From Leptodactylus fallax (lineage: Eukaryota; Chordata; Amphibia; Anura; Leptodactylidae), in contig CAMRHE010000656.1 of the NCBI GenBank assembly GCA_947044405.1, positions 15,001 through 79,000 on the forward strand: a DNA stretch of 64,000 nucleotides. Direction: 5' to 3'. The position numbers and the translations under genes are program-made. This document shows, one piece after another, positions 1 through 11,927 of this stretch; the stretch's first letter is position 1, and each line of letters starts with the position of its first letter. A model generated the notes under the pieces. That model searched no databases. It was given only the letters and a program-made list of their open reading frames with translations, and was not told the DNA's origin.

Positions 1-298
1 ATTTTGTCTTCTGTACATGATTATGGGGGCTGCCATCTTACCTGAGCTTCTCCTCTGCTCTAAGCTTTGACATCATCTATTGTCAAGAAAGGGCTGCATT
101 GATGGGGCACCATGGGTGTTATCTGTAAAGTGTGATTTTTTTTTTTTTTTTTACTGTGATTCTGTCTCTCTTGTTAATGATGAAATAATTTGTCTACATT
201 AATAAAAATCCCTACAGAATTGGCAAGTGTTGGTCCATTATTAGGCTTAGTGGCCAGAGTGAAAATTGCAGGGTGTAGAACCTTTTTTTTTTTTTTAA
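1..298. repeat. Array-unit spacer, left end cut by window edge
   Basis: This stretch matches 14284-14549 joined to 20119-20276, where an L1 splits the second copy. The window therefore opens inside an array unit, and the array probably extends further left. It holds T-rich tracts and ends at the TTAA of the next element. I see no gene in it. Confidence 0.7.
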
Positions 299-1240
299 CC
301 CCTTAATGACCAAGGGCATAATAGTATGTCCTTGGTCACATGGGGATGTATGGAGAGGGCTCAGGAGCTGAACTCTCTGCCAACACCGATTGGTTATCAG
401 CTGTTAACACTTTAGATGCTACGGTTAAACGCGACTGTGGCATCTGCCACCATCTTTGACCAATAACCGCCCTCTTGGTCATCATCGGATTTTACTAGGA
501 CTCAAGGTCCCTAGGGGGCTTGATCATAAAAATAAAAGAAGAAAAAAAAAAAGTTTTTAAAATTATTAAAAAAAACACCAAAGTTCAAATCCCCCCTTTC
601 CCTAAATCACATATACAAATAAATAACAAAAGTAAACATAAACACTTTAGGTATCCCCGCGCTCAAAAATGCCCGAACTATTAAAATATTTATCCCATAC
701 AGTGAACGGCGTAGTGGGGAAAAAAAATCAAAATAGGCAAATAGCGTTTTTTTCAACACTTTGCCTTCTAAAAAAAAATTTAAGATAAAGTGATCAAACC
801 ATCAGACCTTCCCCAAAAAGGTGTGTCAGAACATTGAAAAATAGAGAAAAAATTTTTGTGGCGAAGTTTTTCATTTTTTAAAAGGTATCAAAACATTACA
901 ATTACTATATAAATTTGGTATCGCTTTGATCGTACTGACCTACAGAATACAGGTAACATGTCATTTTTTCCACACAGTGAACGCTGTAAAAATGAAACCC
1001 ATATGAAACTGGCACTAATGCGTTTTTTTTTTTCCAATTCTACCTCATTCTGAATTTTTTTGCAGCTTCCCAGTACATCGTACAGGATATTGAATGGTGC
1101 CATTACAAAGTACATTTTGTTTAACAAACAATAAGCCAACATGTGAATCTGTGAACTGAAAAATGAAAGTTATTGCTCTTGGAATGTGGGGAGGGAAAAA
1201 CAGAAATGCAAAACCGAAAATTGGCCTAGTCCTTAAGGGG
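299..1240. mobile_element. TTAA-flanked non-autonomous DNA transposon (MITE), unit 1 copy
   Basis: TTAA lies at 295-298 and 1241-1244. The ends are imperfect inverted repeats beginning CCCCTTAA; the left reads on as TGACCAAGGG and the right as GGACTAGGCC. A TTAA target is typical of piggyBac and Kolobok superfamilies. There is no coding capacity. Partial copies occur at 20279-20719 with 27383-27710, and at 30262-30689 with 35973-36138. The superfamily is inferred from the target site only. Confidence 0.65.
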
Positions 1241-1340
1241 TTAAAGTAGATTGTGACAAGGAAAATAAAATAATCAAATACAATTACACCATCTAGGCAT
1301 CAGAGTTCAAATCATCACCCATCTCTAGTTTGACACTTAC

Positions 1341-1715
1341 GCTGAGGCCCCACATTGCGAAAACGCAGCATTTTATGTTGCAGATTTTGCTGCAGTTTTT
1401 TAGCCAAAGTCAGCAGCTGCTTGAAAAGGAATGGAAAATATATAGGAAGCACTTATATGTTTCCCTTCTGTTAAATCCACTCCTGACTTAGGGTAGCAGC
1501 ACACGACCATGTTTCACCTATGAAACGCGGTCTGTGTCTTAGCCAGATTTACCGGTTTGAACTTCGTGCTGGGAGCGGGACTCCTAGCAGTATAGTTATC
1601 TATGATACTAGGAGTCCCTGCCTCCCAGCGAAATACTGTCCTGTATCAATTACAGTAGGGTGAAACACGGTCGTGTGCTGCTACCCTTAGGATCAAATGT
1701 GGGGATGTGGCCTTA
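1341..1715. mobile_element. Fold-back MITE of the 'gaggccccac' family, split by a nested insert
   Basis: It starts with GCTGAGGCCCCAC and ends with GTGGCCTTAAT. The interior is like the copies at 3661-3880 and 60111-60316, with the shared segment TTGCAGATTTTGCTGC. A 196-bp element sits inside at 1491-1686. Non-coding. Confidence 0.55.
1491..1686. mobile_element. PIF/Harbinger-like MITE, 196 bp
   Basis: The terminal inverted repeats are about 28 bp: GGGTAGCAGCACACGACC at the left, and its near-perfect reverse complement at the right ending GTGTGCTGCTACCC. TTA flanks both sides (1488-1490 and 1687-1689), the 3-bp target duplication typical of PIF/Harbinger. It is nested in another MITE. Confidence 0.7.
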
Positions 1716-2001
1716 ATTGGCTTCTTCTGGGATATACTAATTCATAGCACCCACCTACCTTTTATACATACAAATCACAGATTCTAAAATATTTTGCTCC
1801 AAAAAGTAACAAGCTATACAATTATACATTTTAAAATATTCAAATATTAACAGCACTGCACCACAAGATAATAAAAAAAATATATAACGCTTTAATATGA
1901 ATAGGGCATTGGTTATAGGAAGAAAAGCCTAATCAATCATAGATAATTAGTACAAACAACATTGTATCTCCACAGTATATCAACATTCAACCCCTTTAGA
2001 C

Positions 2002-2724
2002 TTAAAGTGAATGTGTAACTCCCATTTCATTGACTTTTTTTTTCCCGCTATTGTTCGGGGAACGTGTGGTGAATATTTTTGTAATATACTTTATTAATCT
2101 ATGAAACTTCCTTTTAATAGAAAACAGGCTGTAAAGTTCCCGTTAGCAAAGCTCTATCTAAGCATTGCCAGGGAGACTTTGTCCATACACATGTATTCAA
2201 TGCAGCATGTAGAGATGAACTGTTTACCAAAAGGGGGGATGGTGACTTCAAACAGCTGAATCTCCGGTTTTATATCACCTAGAAAAATAGTTAAAAACAC
2301 AGTCGGCAATTTTAATCTAATATGCAGCAGTTCATACTGTATATAAAATCGACTGTGTTTTTAATTAGTGATATCTCAGATTCTGTTATAGCTAGTTCTT
2401 AAATCTTGGCATCATATGGAAGCTCAGAATCTCATTTTTCTTATGATACCAGAACATTCTTCCAGGTGGTATAAAACCGGAGATACAGCTGTTTGAAGTG
2501 ACCATACCCCTTTGGTAAATGCTTCAGCTCTGCATATTTACAAGATAACTGTGTACAGACTCTCCCTAGCAACAGCTCAGTTAGAGGATTGCAAAGGAGA
2601 ATGTTAAAGCCTGTTTTATATTAAAAAGGAATTTAGATAGGATAATAAAGTATATTGCAAAAATGGTCACCAAACACCCCCAGACACAATAACGAAAAAA
2701 GAAAAGGGGGCAGTTACACTTTAA
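2002..2724. repeat. Large fold-back element (about 720 bp, arms about 300 bp)
   Basis: The left half is the imperfect reverse complement of the right half. For example, the segment about a cGgttttatatcacc near 2262 pairs with ggtggtataaaaccgg near 2466. Both ends carry TTAA and begin AGTG..GTGTAACT. This suggests another TTAA-target non-autonomous transposon. No open frame of note. Confidence 0.65.
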
Positions 2725-3140
2725 ATACTGTAAATCCAAAATGTTTCACTGATATTAATTTTCTTTATTAAATCCCCACCATGCTAGTCTTTGCTGACTG
2801 ACTCAATTCCCCAAAATTTTAGACTTTTTTATAAGCAATTATGAAATACTTTAAAATGAGCAGATAGGTTTGGAGACACACAGTTTATCAGTGGAAAACA
2901 CTGACTACACACATATAAAAAATGGACACATGAATAGGACCTAACACAACATGAGTATCTGTAAACATCCGATATTCTTACAGTATGTGGATGATCTCCT
3001 CAAATGTACCCCTCCCAAAGCAGGTACAAAAGGTCTTAGAAGATTAGTGGGTGGCCATGGGAAGAGGTTGATCTTACACATGTACTTAATGTTCTCTCAT
3101 TCTTTAGCCTGATATGTCTTTATAAATGTAAACTGAGATA
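2725..3140. other. Unassigned AT-rich spacer
   Basis: No gene, RNA or clear repeat is recognised here. Confidence 0.5.
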
Positions 3141-4223
3141 ATGGGGGTTATTTATCAAATGCGCCTTCCTTTCAGCAAAATTTGTAAGTTGTCTCTTTTG
3201 TGCGCCCTTTCAATTTCGGTCGTGATTTACTAATCGGGCGTAAGCTGTTGATAAATTCCATGCACATGTCATTGCCATGTGTCTTGTGCCTTTTTTTACA
3301 GGTGTTGGCAATGTGCTGAATTTATCAAAAAGGTGCATCTACATAATAAATGTGGCGCAGACATAGAACAGAACGGTATTTAAAAAAGCAGAAACAAATG
3401 ACTGGGTCTGCAAAGATGGCTTCAAATCCATTCAGCTTGTCCAATGAAAAGAGCTCCTCTGATTTTTCAGTCTCAGAGTAAACTTTGACCACAAAATCCA
3501 AAAATAAAAATGAATTCTTAAAAGAAGAGTGTGGCCAGGTCCGTCGCACCCTCTGCCCCCACTAGCTTACGCCTCTGCAGCCATGCCATTATGCACTTGA
3601 GTTGGCAGTGCATTTTAGGATTTCACAAGTAATTGAATATGATTTAGAAAATGTATTTAAGGCTAAGGCCCCACATTGTGGAAACGCAGCTTTTTTTGTT
3701 GCAGATTTTGCTGCGGTTTTTTGAACCAAAGCCAAGAATGGCTACAAAAGGAATGGGAAATATATAGAAAATACTTATACTTCTGCCTTCTGCTCAATCC
3801 ACTTCTGGCTTTGTCTCAAAAAACCACAGCAAAATCTGCAACAAAAAAAGCTGGGTTTTCGCAACGTGGGGCCTCAGCCTAAATGTGAAGTCTGCTAACT
3901 TTGCACAGTTTTGTGTGTGTCTTAAGCTTGTGCAATTGTGGTCTGTAATCTGCACTGTTTTGTACGTGTCTCCCATAGTGGAGTGGATTTGCGCCTATTT
4001 ATGCGCCTTTTTAAAAAAGGCGCAATTAAATCCGGTGAACACATGTTCGCCTCAGCAGCGACGTCTTCTTTTCTCACCAAAATCACAAAGTGTCGGATAG
4101 GGAATTCTCACATAGAAAAAAGGTGAAAGCACTTCAGAAATACAACATAATGGCCAAAAAGGCTCACAAAAGGCGCAGCACACGCCAAATTCAGGCGCAA
4201 ACACGTTGTTAAATGTGCCCCAA
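3141..4223. mobile_element. Composite MITE with 'toTTTATCAA' type ends
   Basis: The left end reads GGGGGTTATTTATCAAA. The right end, reverse-complemented, reads TTGGGGCACATTTAACAA, giving an imperfect terminal inverted repeat. The right part recurs at about 36200-36573 in unit 3. Another fold-back (3661-3880) and a hAT-like end near 3548-3577 (ACTAGCTTACGCCTCTG) are nested in it. Short open frames here are not genes. Confidence 0.5.
3661..3880. mobile_element. 220-bp fold-back MITE of the 'gaggccccac' family
   Basis: The two halves are inverted copies about 65 bp long at each end. The left reads GGCTAAGGCCCCACATTG and the right, reverse-complemented, GGCTGAGGCCCCACGTTG; both continue into TTGCAGATTTTGCTG. 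Relatives in this window lie at 1341, 10686, 37812, 50272 and 60111. Confidence 0.7.
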
Positions 4224-5344
4224 TGTTGAATATTTACTCTTTGTTATTCTGGAGTTTGACACTGAACTTGATTGTACAGGGTTGTCTGAGTAGGCTGGTA
4301 CTTTAGAAGGTATTTTCCCTTACGTTCAACAGCAGAACAATATGGGGTATCTCTGCCCCTGTGTGCAGGTAGGACAGGCGGAATTTTTAATTTAGATAAT
4401 TAATTAAGTGGTACTTCCCTATATCAGGCAAAGGAGACCTCCCCCCACTGTGTTTTTTTTTCTGTCCTGTGTGGTGGGATAGGTGGATGGAGGCTTTTTG
4501 TCCTCCCATTTTTTCCTAAAAAGGATTTGGAGGGTTAACTACATTTTAGTAACTTTTCTCCTCTTCTGCTGTTCATCTCTTTCCTTAGGAGCTTTTTACT
4601 CCTGAAGCTTCCTTGCTTCTCCCTGCTGCACTCTCTGTCAGTGGCTATTCTGAGCTGGGTGCCTGTCCTTGTCGGATCTCAGGTGAGATGTTTGCGGCTG
4701 GGCAGGTTGTGCATGCTGTGTGTGTCTGCTTCTGACCCTTGGAGGCTGTGTTGCAGGGTTAATATAAACCACTATGCAGCTCCTGGCCTAGCTAAGCTCT
4801 TCAGCAGAGTTTATGCTTCAGGTGTTTGTGCTCAGCTACATCAGATCACAGCGTCTCAGACACAAGTTCCCTACACTGCCTTCTGATGCAGTTATGGTTC
4901 CATCCCAGACTGCCACAAAAACACACCGGCCTTGCTATAGCAGTGGAATTAAAGCAAGGGGAAAGAGAAAGGTTAAAGCCGGGGAAAGTGAGGTTGTCAC
5001 TTCAGCTCCGAACTTTTTTGCGGGTCCTGTTTTCCTGGGACCGTTTTTTTCTGTTACACTTCTGCAGCGTACTTCCTGTACTGCTGTATTGCGCTACTGG
5101 ACTAGTTTTAGGCCATTCTCTTTACCGCTGTTGCGGTATTAAAGACCCCATTGTTAAGGGTCTCTAAAAGAATTTATGTATATAAATTTTTTTGGGTAAG
5201 TATGGCTTTCTCCCTACCTATTTAAATGTTCGTCCTGAGACAATGGTTGTCTCATATATAAGGGAAGCCTCTGTACGCTTCCTTTTGTTTGCTACTGTCT
5301 GCATTTTTTCCAATATCCTGATGCTGTTCTGACTGATGTCCTCC

Positions 5345-6400
5345 TCTGCTTCCGGTGGCAGCGGCAACTCCAGGAGGGAAAGCTCCTCTAAGATGAAACA
5401 TTTCACTTATACAGAGTGTGACATTCCTCTGCCTGATGGTATGAGGAGCGTAAAAAAATCCAGGACTTGATTTCTCAGATCTCCAAGAAGCCTCATACTG
5501 AGACATTCTCAGTCAGTTCCATCAGAGAAGGAATTTCACATACTCAATGAGACGCACTCGCCTGATAAAGACACTTTGGAAAATTCCAGCAAACCTCTTT
5601 TTTTCCTTGGTAAGGATGCTTAGGCTGCTGGTCCATCTAGTCAGAGAAAGTGATGTTGAACTTGGAGAAGCCTCTAGTTCCACCAATAGGAAGTCTAGGC
5701 CCTTCCAAGTGAGAGGGGAGTGGAGACATTCCAAAAAGTGCAATCTATTTATCCAGGAGATTTAGGACCCTATTTCCCTCAGCAAGATCGTTGGGTCCCC
5801 CCGCCTAAGGTGGATATGGTGGTAACTAAATTGCTGCACAAGTTGGCTCCAATTTCCAAGTCTCTATACATAGGCGCATGGAAGACATAGAAGGGCTTAT
5901 TCCTCAGCCTCTGCTCAGGCTTCTGTGGGCATCGCCTCCAATGAGCTAGCAAATAAGCTGTGCTCCGATCTGGCCCAACTGAAGTGGGACATTGACTCCG
6001 GAGTCTCCAGACGATCTATTATCCCTTATGGGTCGGTTTCCTTGGCAGCAGACTATCTAGCGCAAGCCTCCGTACACCAAGCAAGATGGCCGCCAAATCT
6101 ATGGCCCTCTCTACAGCTGCTAGAAGGCCATTATGATTGAAGCCTTGGAGAGTGGACAATGCGTCCAAGTATAACTTATGCTCCCTACCCTTTGAGCTGT
6201 ATAAACATTTTAGCAGAGGCCTGGACGACATCATGGAAGGTCTTGCGATGAAAAGGATAAGTGCCTTCTGCAGTCTTTTAGAGGAAAAGCAGGACCTTCA
6301 GGCCGAGGCAGAAGTTATCAGCAACCGCCTCAATCTCTCAATCTACTCTCCAATATCAGAGGCGTGCTAGATATCAGTCTAGAGGGGCTGAACGTAAAGT
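5345..6400 (+). pseudogene. DIRS gag-like ORF relic (copy 1)
   Basis: Fragments match the equivalent region of the second DIRS element. A segment near 5390 reads TECDIPLPDGM, aligning with CLDCNTPLPDGY in copy 2; the first cysteine of a probable zinc-binding pair is lost here. Further on, the frame at 6137-6370 contains KYNLCSLPFE, matching KYNLCALPFE in copy 2. Several frameshifts and stops break the frame. The product would be the structural protein of the retroelement. The assignment rests on position in the element and similarity between the two copies. Confidence 0.6.
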
Positions 6401-6559
6401 TCCCCAAGGAAGAGGCCTGGCTGTTGTCGACAGCTTCTCGCCTCCTGTAGCGGCAAATATTCCTGTTGGGGGATGCCTCTCCCCTTTTTTCTCTCCTTCT
6501 GGCAGGAGAAGATCCAAGACGTTTGGTCTAACAAGTAATACAGCGGGGGTTATGCGGAC

Positions 6560-7830
6560 GATTTTCTTTGCCCGCCACAAGACAGATTCATCGCAACCCG
6601 CTTTCTTCCTGCACTGAAGCAGGTTATATTGAAAAATTCCATTCTGGAATACCTGGGCAAGGGGGCCTTGAAAAAAGTTCCCCCCTCAGAAGAAGGTTTG
6701 GGGTCTACTCTCTAGACTTCCTACTACCAATATATGATTATAGTCCTAATATATCTAAGTCTCTTCTTAGAGAAGAGCGTTTCCATAAGGAGACCGGGAA
6801 GTTGGTCACATCTTTTTCTCGACCTAAAGGATGCGTACTTACATGTTCCAGTTATCCTCCTCACAGAAGGTATCTGAGAATTGCTGTATCAATTGCCGGT
6901 CACAGGTGACATTTCCAGTTTGCAGCTCTGCCCTTCAGCATTTCCTCAACTCCCCACACCTTTACCTAGGTGGTGGCTCCAGTAACAGCCCCACTCAGAC
7001 TTCAAGGTCTGTTCATAGTGCCATATTGGACGACTGGCTTATAAAAGCCTAGTCAGAAACCATCCTGCTCCAGCACCTGCAGACAACTGTGTCTTTCTCT
7101 AGCATTTAGGCTAATAACTGGGAGAAGTCAGAGGTAATTCCTTCCACACGGAAGAAGTCCCTGAGGTTCAGCCTGACTCTGTCCGCCTAGAAACTTCTTT
7201 ACCTCTGACAAGGAGAGAAAAGATAATCAGAGTGCTTCAGTATCTTCTCAAGACACTCGGATGTTCATCAGAACAACTATGAGAGTCCTAGGCCTCATGT
7301 CAGCCTCAGCCGATGCAGTCCCTTGTGCTTTATGGCATATGCGTCCCCTCCAGTCAGAAGTACTGGGTGTCTGAAATCATGGGCCTCTGAGTTTTGACAA
7401 GAGGATCAGACTTTCTCCCAGAACCTGTCTTTCTCTCCACTGGTGGATACACCCAAAAGTCAGATGTCCACGGTCCAACCTCGTTGGACCCTGTGGACTG
7501 ATGCATCCTTTTCAGGATGAGGAGTCCATCTGTACAAGGAGTCTGGAGCAGGCTAGAAAGGATGACATCATCCATCTGGAGGGAACTCAGAGCAGTTTCC
7601 TGGCACTCCTCCATTCTTCTCCTCTTCTCAGAGAAAGAGCTGTCAAGATCCGGTCCGTAAACTTAGTGACCATAATAAACAGGAAGGCACCAGATAATTC
7701 TCCCTCCTCAGGGAGGCAGGTCTGATTTTTCTCCTGGGTAGAGAAAAATCTGACCCATCTCTCCGCAGTTCACATCAAGGGCTCCTTGAACATAGTAGTG
7801 GATCAGTTGAGTTAGGGTCTTACCGTATCA
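6560..7830 (+). pseudogene. DIRS reverse transcriptase/RNase H relic (copy 1)
   Basis: The RT active-site region survives as ILDDWLIKA near 7024-7052, where intact relatives have YLDDWL. Upstream is RYLRIAVSIAGH, aligning with the copy 2 RT. The RNase H part lies around 7480-7830 and includes a degraded connection domain and an IRS..N motif area. Multiple stops and shifts make it non-functional. Confidence 0.7.
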
Positions 7831-7835
7831 GGAGA

Positions 7836-9230
7836 ATGGTTTCTCAATCAAGAATGTTCCACCAGATCACCCTGAAGTTGGGTCATCCAGAAGTAGACCT
7901 CATGGTGACCAGACTCAACGCCAAGGTAGAGACGTTCTGCTCACTGTATCAGAAGGACTATCCCTTGGCAGTGGATGCCCTGTCCATCCCTTGGAGGTTC
8001 AGGCTGGCGTACATCTTCCCTCCACTTTCCATAATACCAAGGGTATTGATGAAAGTCAGACAGGACCAAGCCTCTGTGATAACCAAAAAGAGCTTGGTGT
8101 TCCCAACTCATGCTCATGAGTCAAGGGATCTATTAGAGGCTTCTCCCAATCCAGAACCTGGTTTTCCAAGGAACTCAGAAGTGCCAGGATCTGGGGAGAT
8201 TCAGCCTGACAGCTTCAGCCTGAAGGTTGCTCAGTCCCTATGGAAATCTAGAGGAATGTCAGAAGTCATCGTGAAGACCCTTTCCTGCGCAAGAGCAGAG
8301 TCCATCAATAAAAGCTACCTAAGGATAGGTAATGTCTTCAAGGAGTGGTATTCCAGACAGGAAGTGAATAGTTCGAATCCATTTACAAGAGTGATTCTAA
8401 ATTTTCTTCAGGTCGACTTCGATAGGGCTCTTTTACCTGCCACACTTAAGGTACAGGTTTCAGCCCTATCCACCTGCTTAAGCAAAAGTTTGTCTCAGAA
8501 GCCCTTAATTCCCAGATTTCTTAAGGGTGCTATGAGACTTAGGTCAGTGGTTTAAGCTCCCATTCCACTGGGATCTATGCACAGTTCTTTCTGGCCTCTG
8601 CGGCCCAACATTTGAACCATTGGAGGAGGTAGATCTTAAGTTTCTGGCTTTCAAAACCACCTTTTTTGCTAGCTATCACCTCAGCAAAAAGAATACGAGA
8701 GTTGCAGGCTTTCTGAAGATCCATGTATTTTTTTCCGTTGGGGTCCAGCTCAGATTTCTTCCTGGGTTTAACCCTAAGGTGCCATCTCGGGCTAATATCA
8801 ACCAGGTGGTCTCCTTACCAGTTTTCTTTCCCAACTCCATCTTCCAAGGAGGGGGGAAAACTCCATACACTGGATATAGTTTGGTGTATCCAAAAATGTA
8901 TCTTCTGTGTACACGGCGATCCAGAAGATTGGAGAACCTCTTAATTAATATATATGGTAGAGACAAATGTCTCACGGCTTCCAAACCCTCTTTATCAAGA
9001 GGGATTAAGGAAGCAATTTCTTTTTGCTCAGGTTAACATCACCCAAATTCATCAGAATCCATTCAACCAGGTCTGTGTCGGCCTCCTGGGCTGAGAGTCA
9101 GTCTTGCCTTTTGAGCAGTTTTGTGCAGCTGCTTTTGGTCATTCCAACTAACCTTTGTTAAACACTATCGGTTAGATGTCCGTAGTTCAGAGGCTACTGC
9201 CTTTGGACATTCATACTGTACTGTAGTGTG
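7836..9230 (+). pseudogene. DIRS C-terminal pol region and tyrosine recombinase relic (copy 1)
   Basis: An open stretch of 239 codons (7836-8555) covers the region between RNase H and the recombinase. It includes PEVDLMVTRLNAKVETFCSL and, near its end, the recombinase N-terminal segment ARAESINKSYLRIGNVFKEW. The catalytic half runs on to about 9230 in shifted frames. The C-terminal block near 9150 still reads KHYRLDV, so the presumed nucleophile tyrosine is kept here although copy 2 has lost it. In the family this enzyme integrates the circular cDNA. The frame is broken, so I infer no function. Confidence 0.7.
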
Positions 9231-9263
9231 AGAGAACCCTCCCTAGGGGATCTACTTGCTACA

Positions 9264-9350
9264 TCCCCATATTGTGCTGCTGTTGGACGTAAGGGAATCG
9301 TTGATTATGTAGATAATCTGTTTTCCCTTAGTCCGAACAGCAGCACAAGC
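9264..9350 (+). repeat. DIRS internal complementary region (copy 1)
   Basis: Two segments abut at 9300/9301. ATTGTGCTGCTG...AAGGGAATCG is complementary to the element's left end. TTGATTATGTAGATAATCTG...AGCAGCAC is complementary to its right end. In DIRS replication this region templates joining of the two termini into a circle. Confidence 0.8.
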
Positions 9351-9569
9351 TTTCCCCGTCCTTTAGGAAGGATTGTTGTTTTTTCTTTATTCTTTATAAC
9401 TAACACAGTGGGGGGAGGTCTCCTTTGCCTCTTATAGGGGAGTACCACTTAATTAATTATGTAAATTAAAAATTCCGCCTGTCCTACCAGCACACATGGG
9501 CAGAGATACCCCATATTGTGCTGCTGTTCAGACTAAGGGAAAACAGATTATCTACATAATCAACGATTA

Positions 9570-10685
9570 GAAGTTTAAAAACGGAGTTATCCATGTACAG
9601 ACAAATTTAACGTTGCAAATACAAAAATGCTCAATCGTCAAAAATGCGGCAGAAAATGCTTAAAGAGAACCTTTCACCACCTTCAACAACTTCAGCTCTC
9701 AGTGGAGCAGCAGCTATTTCAGTTTTGACTCCCCACCTTCCAAACCCCATAACTTTTTTTATTTTTTCGTTCTCAGAGCCATATGAGGGCTTAATGTTGG
9801 TGGGACAAATTTTTCTTCATGATGCTACCACTTATTATTCTATACAATGTACTGGGAAGCTGGAAAAAAAAATTGAGAATCGAGTGGATTTGAAGAAAAA
9901 GTGCATTTGTACGACTTTCTTACGGGCTTTGTTATTATTCTGCAGCCAAAATGGCATGTCTCCTGTATGCTATGTTTCGGTACGATTCTGGGGATAACAA
10001 ATTTATATGGTTTTATTTGCATTTTAACCCCTTAACAAAAGTCTAAAACTTTGCAAAAAAATTTTTTTTTTCTAAAAGTCGCCATAATCCGATACCCGTA
10101 ACTTTTTTATGTTTTCATGTACAGTGATGCATAGGACATCTTCCCTTTGCAGGGTCAGGTGTACTTTTTAGTTATGCCATTTTGGGGAATGTCTATTGCT
10201 TTGATAACTTTTATATTAAAATTTTTATCAAACGTAAAACAGTGAAAAAGCGACGGTTTGCTCTTTTGATTTTTTTTTCACACTATGGCGTTTACCGTAC
10301 GGGAAAAATATTTTTATAAGTTTATAGATCGGGTGTTTTCGGACACAGGGATACCTCATGTGTATGTGTTTCACAGTAATTTTATTTTTTTATATGTATT
10401 CTATGAAAAGGGGGGTAATTTCAACTTTTAATTTTTTTTTTGTTTGTTTGTTTTTGTATTTTATTAGCCCCTCTAGGGGGCTTCTACCTGCAACAATTTG
10501 ATTGCACGTCCCGTAGACTGCAATACAACTGTAGAATACAGTGGAGATCCAGTTGGTGGCTGTGCTGCAGCAGAGTGGCCGCCATCTTTAAAGACCCTGC
10601 ATCTGCCATACTATTACGGCTGATGTCGGGAAGGGGTTAACAGATGCTAAGAACTTGAATTGGTGGAGGTATTAAAAGATCCTCC
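9570..10685. repeat. Array spacer with a TTAA-type DNA element (about 9717-10636)
   Basis: It is homologous to 36680-37811 in unit 3. The element ends at TTAA (10637-10640), with a reverse-complement terminus CCCCTTCCCGACATC. Its left end is damaged here but is intact at 36825 in unit 3. An internal TTAACCCCTTAAC at 10024-10036 resembles a further element end. Non-coding. Confidence 0.5.
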
Positions 10686-11001
10686 TTAAGGCCGGGGAAC
10701 TACATGGCGTTAATGCCGCGGTTCGTCAGTAACGGAACCGGAATTCTAGCAAATCCCATCCACTTTGCGGACACATGGTGATTTCCAAAACCGTCGAAGT
10801 TATTAAAATCTCAGCATGTCAATTATACCTACGGAAACACCGGCGGTTTCCCTACAAGTATAATTGAAGCAGAAAGTCCGCAGAGGAAAACTCTGTGAAC
10901 TTTCTGTCAAAGGCACTGTGGGAAGAACCGCGATACGTTGCCGCCGTGGTTTTTCCTGCAGCACTTTTTTACTGCAGGACGCCACATGGGTCCTTAGCCT
11001 A
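10686..11001. mobile_element. MITE of the 'gaggccccac' family, unit 1
   Basis: It begins TTAAGGCCGGGGAACTACATG and ends GCCACATGGGTCCTTAGCC, imperfectly inverted. The unit 3 counterpart lies at 37812-38103, and a related copy at 50272. Confidence 0.5.
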
Positions 11002-11183
11002 AAGTACAGTAATAATAGTTGTATGACAATGAGACATCACAATGAAAGCAACATAAACAAATATACACTACACACAGTGATCAAACATTACAGTTGCAAA
11101 ACATTCACAGAACATATGCAAATCCACAGCATATAAACAGCACATGATGTACACCTGGCTTATTGTGAGAAACCACTCATTCT

Positions 11184-11670
11184 AAAGCTGGCCATATATG
11201 TTAGATTTTAGACTTTCATCGATTGTCTCAAATGAACTGTGGTTGGTTGGTCGTACAACCAACTGTCCCAAACACATGAACAACCACAAACCTTCCAATG
11301 AGTGTTTGACTATCCCAGACACTTAAAATTAACACACAAAAGTCAGTTCAGTGCTAATGAATTGCTGAAAATAGCAAATGACGGACACATTGTGGGTATG
11401 TTAGTAGTACCAACACAAGCCCACAATACAAAAATCTCCCACAGGTCTATCAGTCTAGCTTATAAACATCAGTTCACAGCAGATAGATGGCAGAAAACAA
11501 TAACACAACAGATTTTGGTTCTGACCAACCTTAGTTGATAGTTGGTTGTATGGGACACGCTGTTGTGGGTTTACATATGAACAAACAGCAGGTAGTCTAA
11601 AATCTGCCACTTCAGATAATCTAATGTGCATTGCATTTGTTTTTGTGAATCTAATGGGCATGGCCAGCTT
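11184..11670. repeat. Fold-back MITE upstream of tRNA-Leu, unit 1
   Basis: The left end AAAGCTGGCCATATATGTTA is inverted at the right as TCTAATGGGCATGGCCAGCTT. It recurs at 27846-28335 in unit 2. It is missing from unit 3, where a different repeat sits at 38228-38560. Confidence 0.6.
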
Positions 11671-11785
11671 AATTCTTGCACCTAAAGCCATACATGTGGA
11701 AAGTGGTATAAAACAGTTTTTGGTGTGCGTCCTACTGATGTGATAACTGGTCTGGAAGGAGTTAATGGGCTTAATGTGGTGGGAA

Positions 11786-11868
11786 GTCAGGATGGCCGAG
11801 CGGTCTAAGGCGCTGCGTTCAGGTCGCAGTCTCCTCTGGAGGTGTGGGTTCCAATCCCACTTCTGACA
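11786..11868 (+). tRNA. tRNA-Leu (anticodon CAG), unit 1
   Basis: This is an 83-nt type II tRNA with a 7-bp acceptor GTCAGGA/TTCTGAC plus A73. The A box is GGCCGAGCGGTC, the anticodon loop is TTCAGGT giving CAG, and there is a long variable arm. The B box reads GGTTCCAATCC instead of GGTTCGAATCC, which changes the purine at position 57 and may weaken TFIIIC binding. TGTCTTTT just downstream supplies a pol III terminator. It would read CUG leucine codons. Confidence 0.85.
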
Positions 11869-11927
11869 TGTCTTTTAGTACTATATCTTATATTGTTAAA
11901 TCAGTTGGCCACATTCACACCAACATT

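Larger units (their letters stand above)
4313..9569 (+). mobile_element. DIRS-type tyrosine-recombinase retrotransposon, copy 1 (degraded)
   Basis: It inserted in a spacer whose empty version is at about 36650-36680. The ends are inverted repeats: 4324-4470 contains ATATGGGGTATCTCTGCCCC, and 9404-9540 contains its reverse complement. An internal region at 9264-9350 carries the complements of both outer ends joined together, the hallmark internal complementary region of DIRS elements. Gag-like, RT, RNase H and recombinase relics follow in order on the plus strand, all interrupted by stops and frameshifts. No target duplication is evident, as expected for a recombinase-integrated element. The exact ends are uncertain by a few bases. 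Confidence 0.85.

Noticed and set aside
3325..3549. 74-codon minus-strand frame
   Set aside because: It lies across MITE ends with no motif and no copy conserved as a frame.
7836..8555. 239-codon open frame as a possible host gene
   Set aside because: It aligns with the DIRS pol/recombinase region of the second element, so it is retrotransposon-derived.
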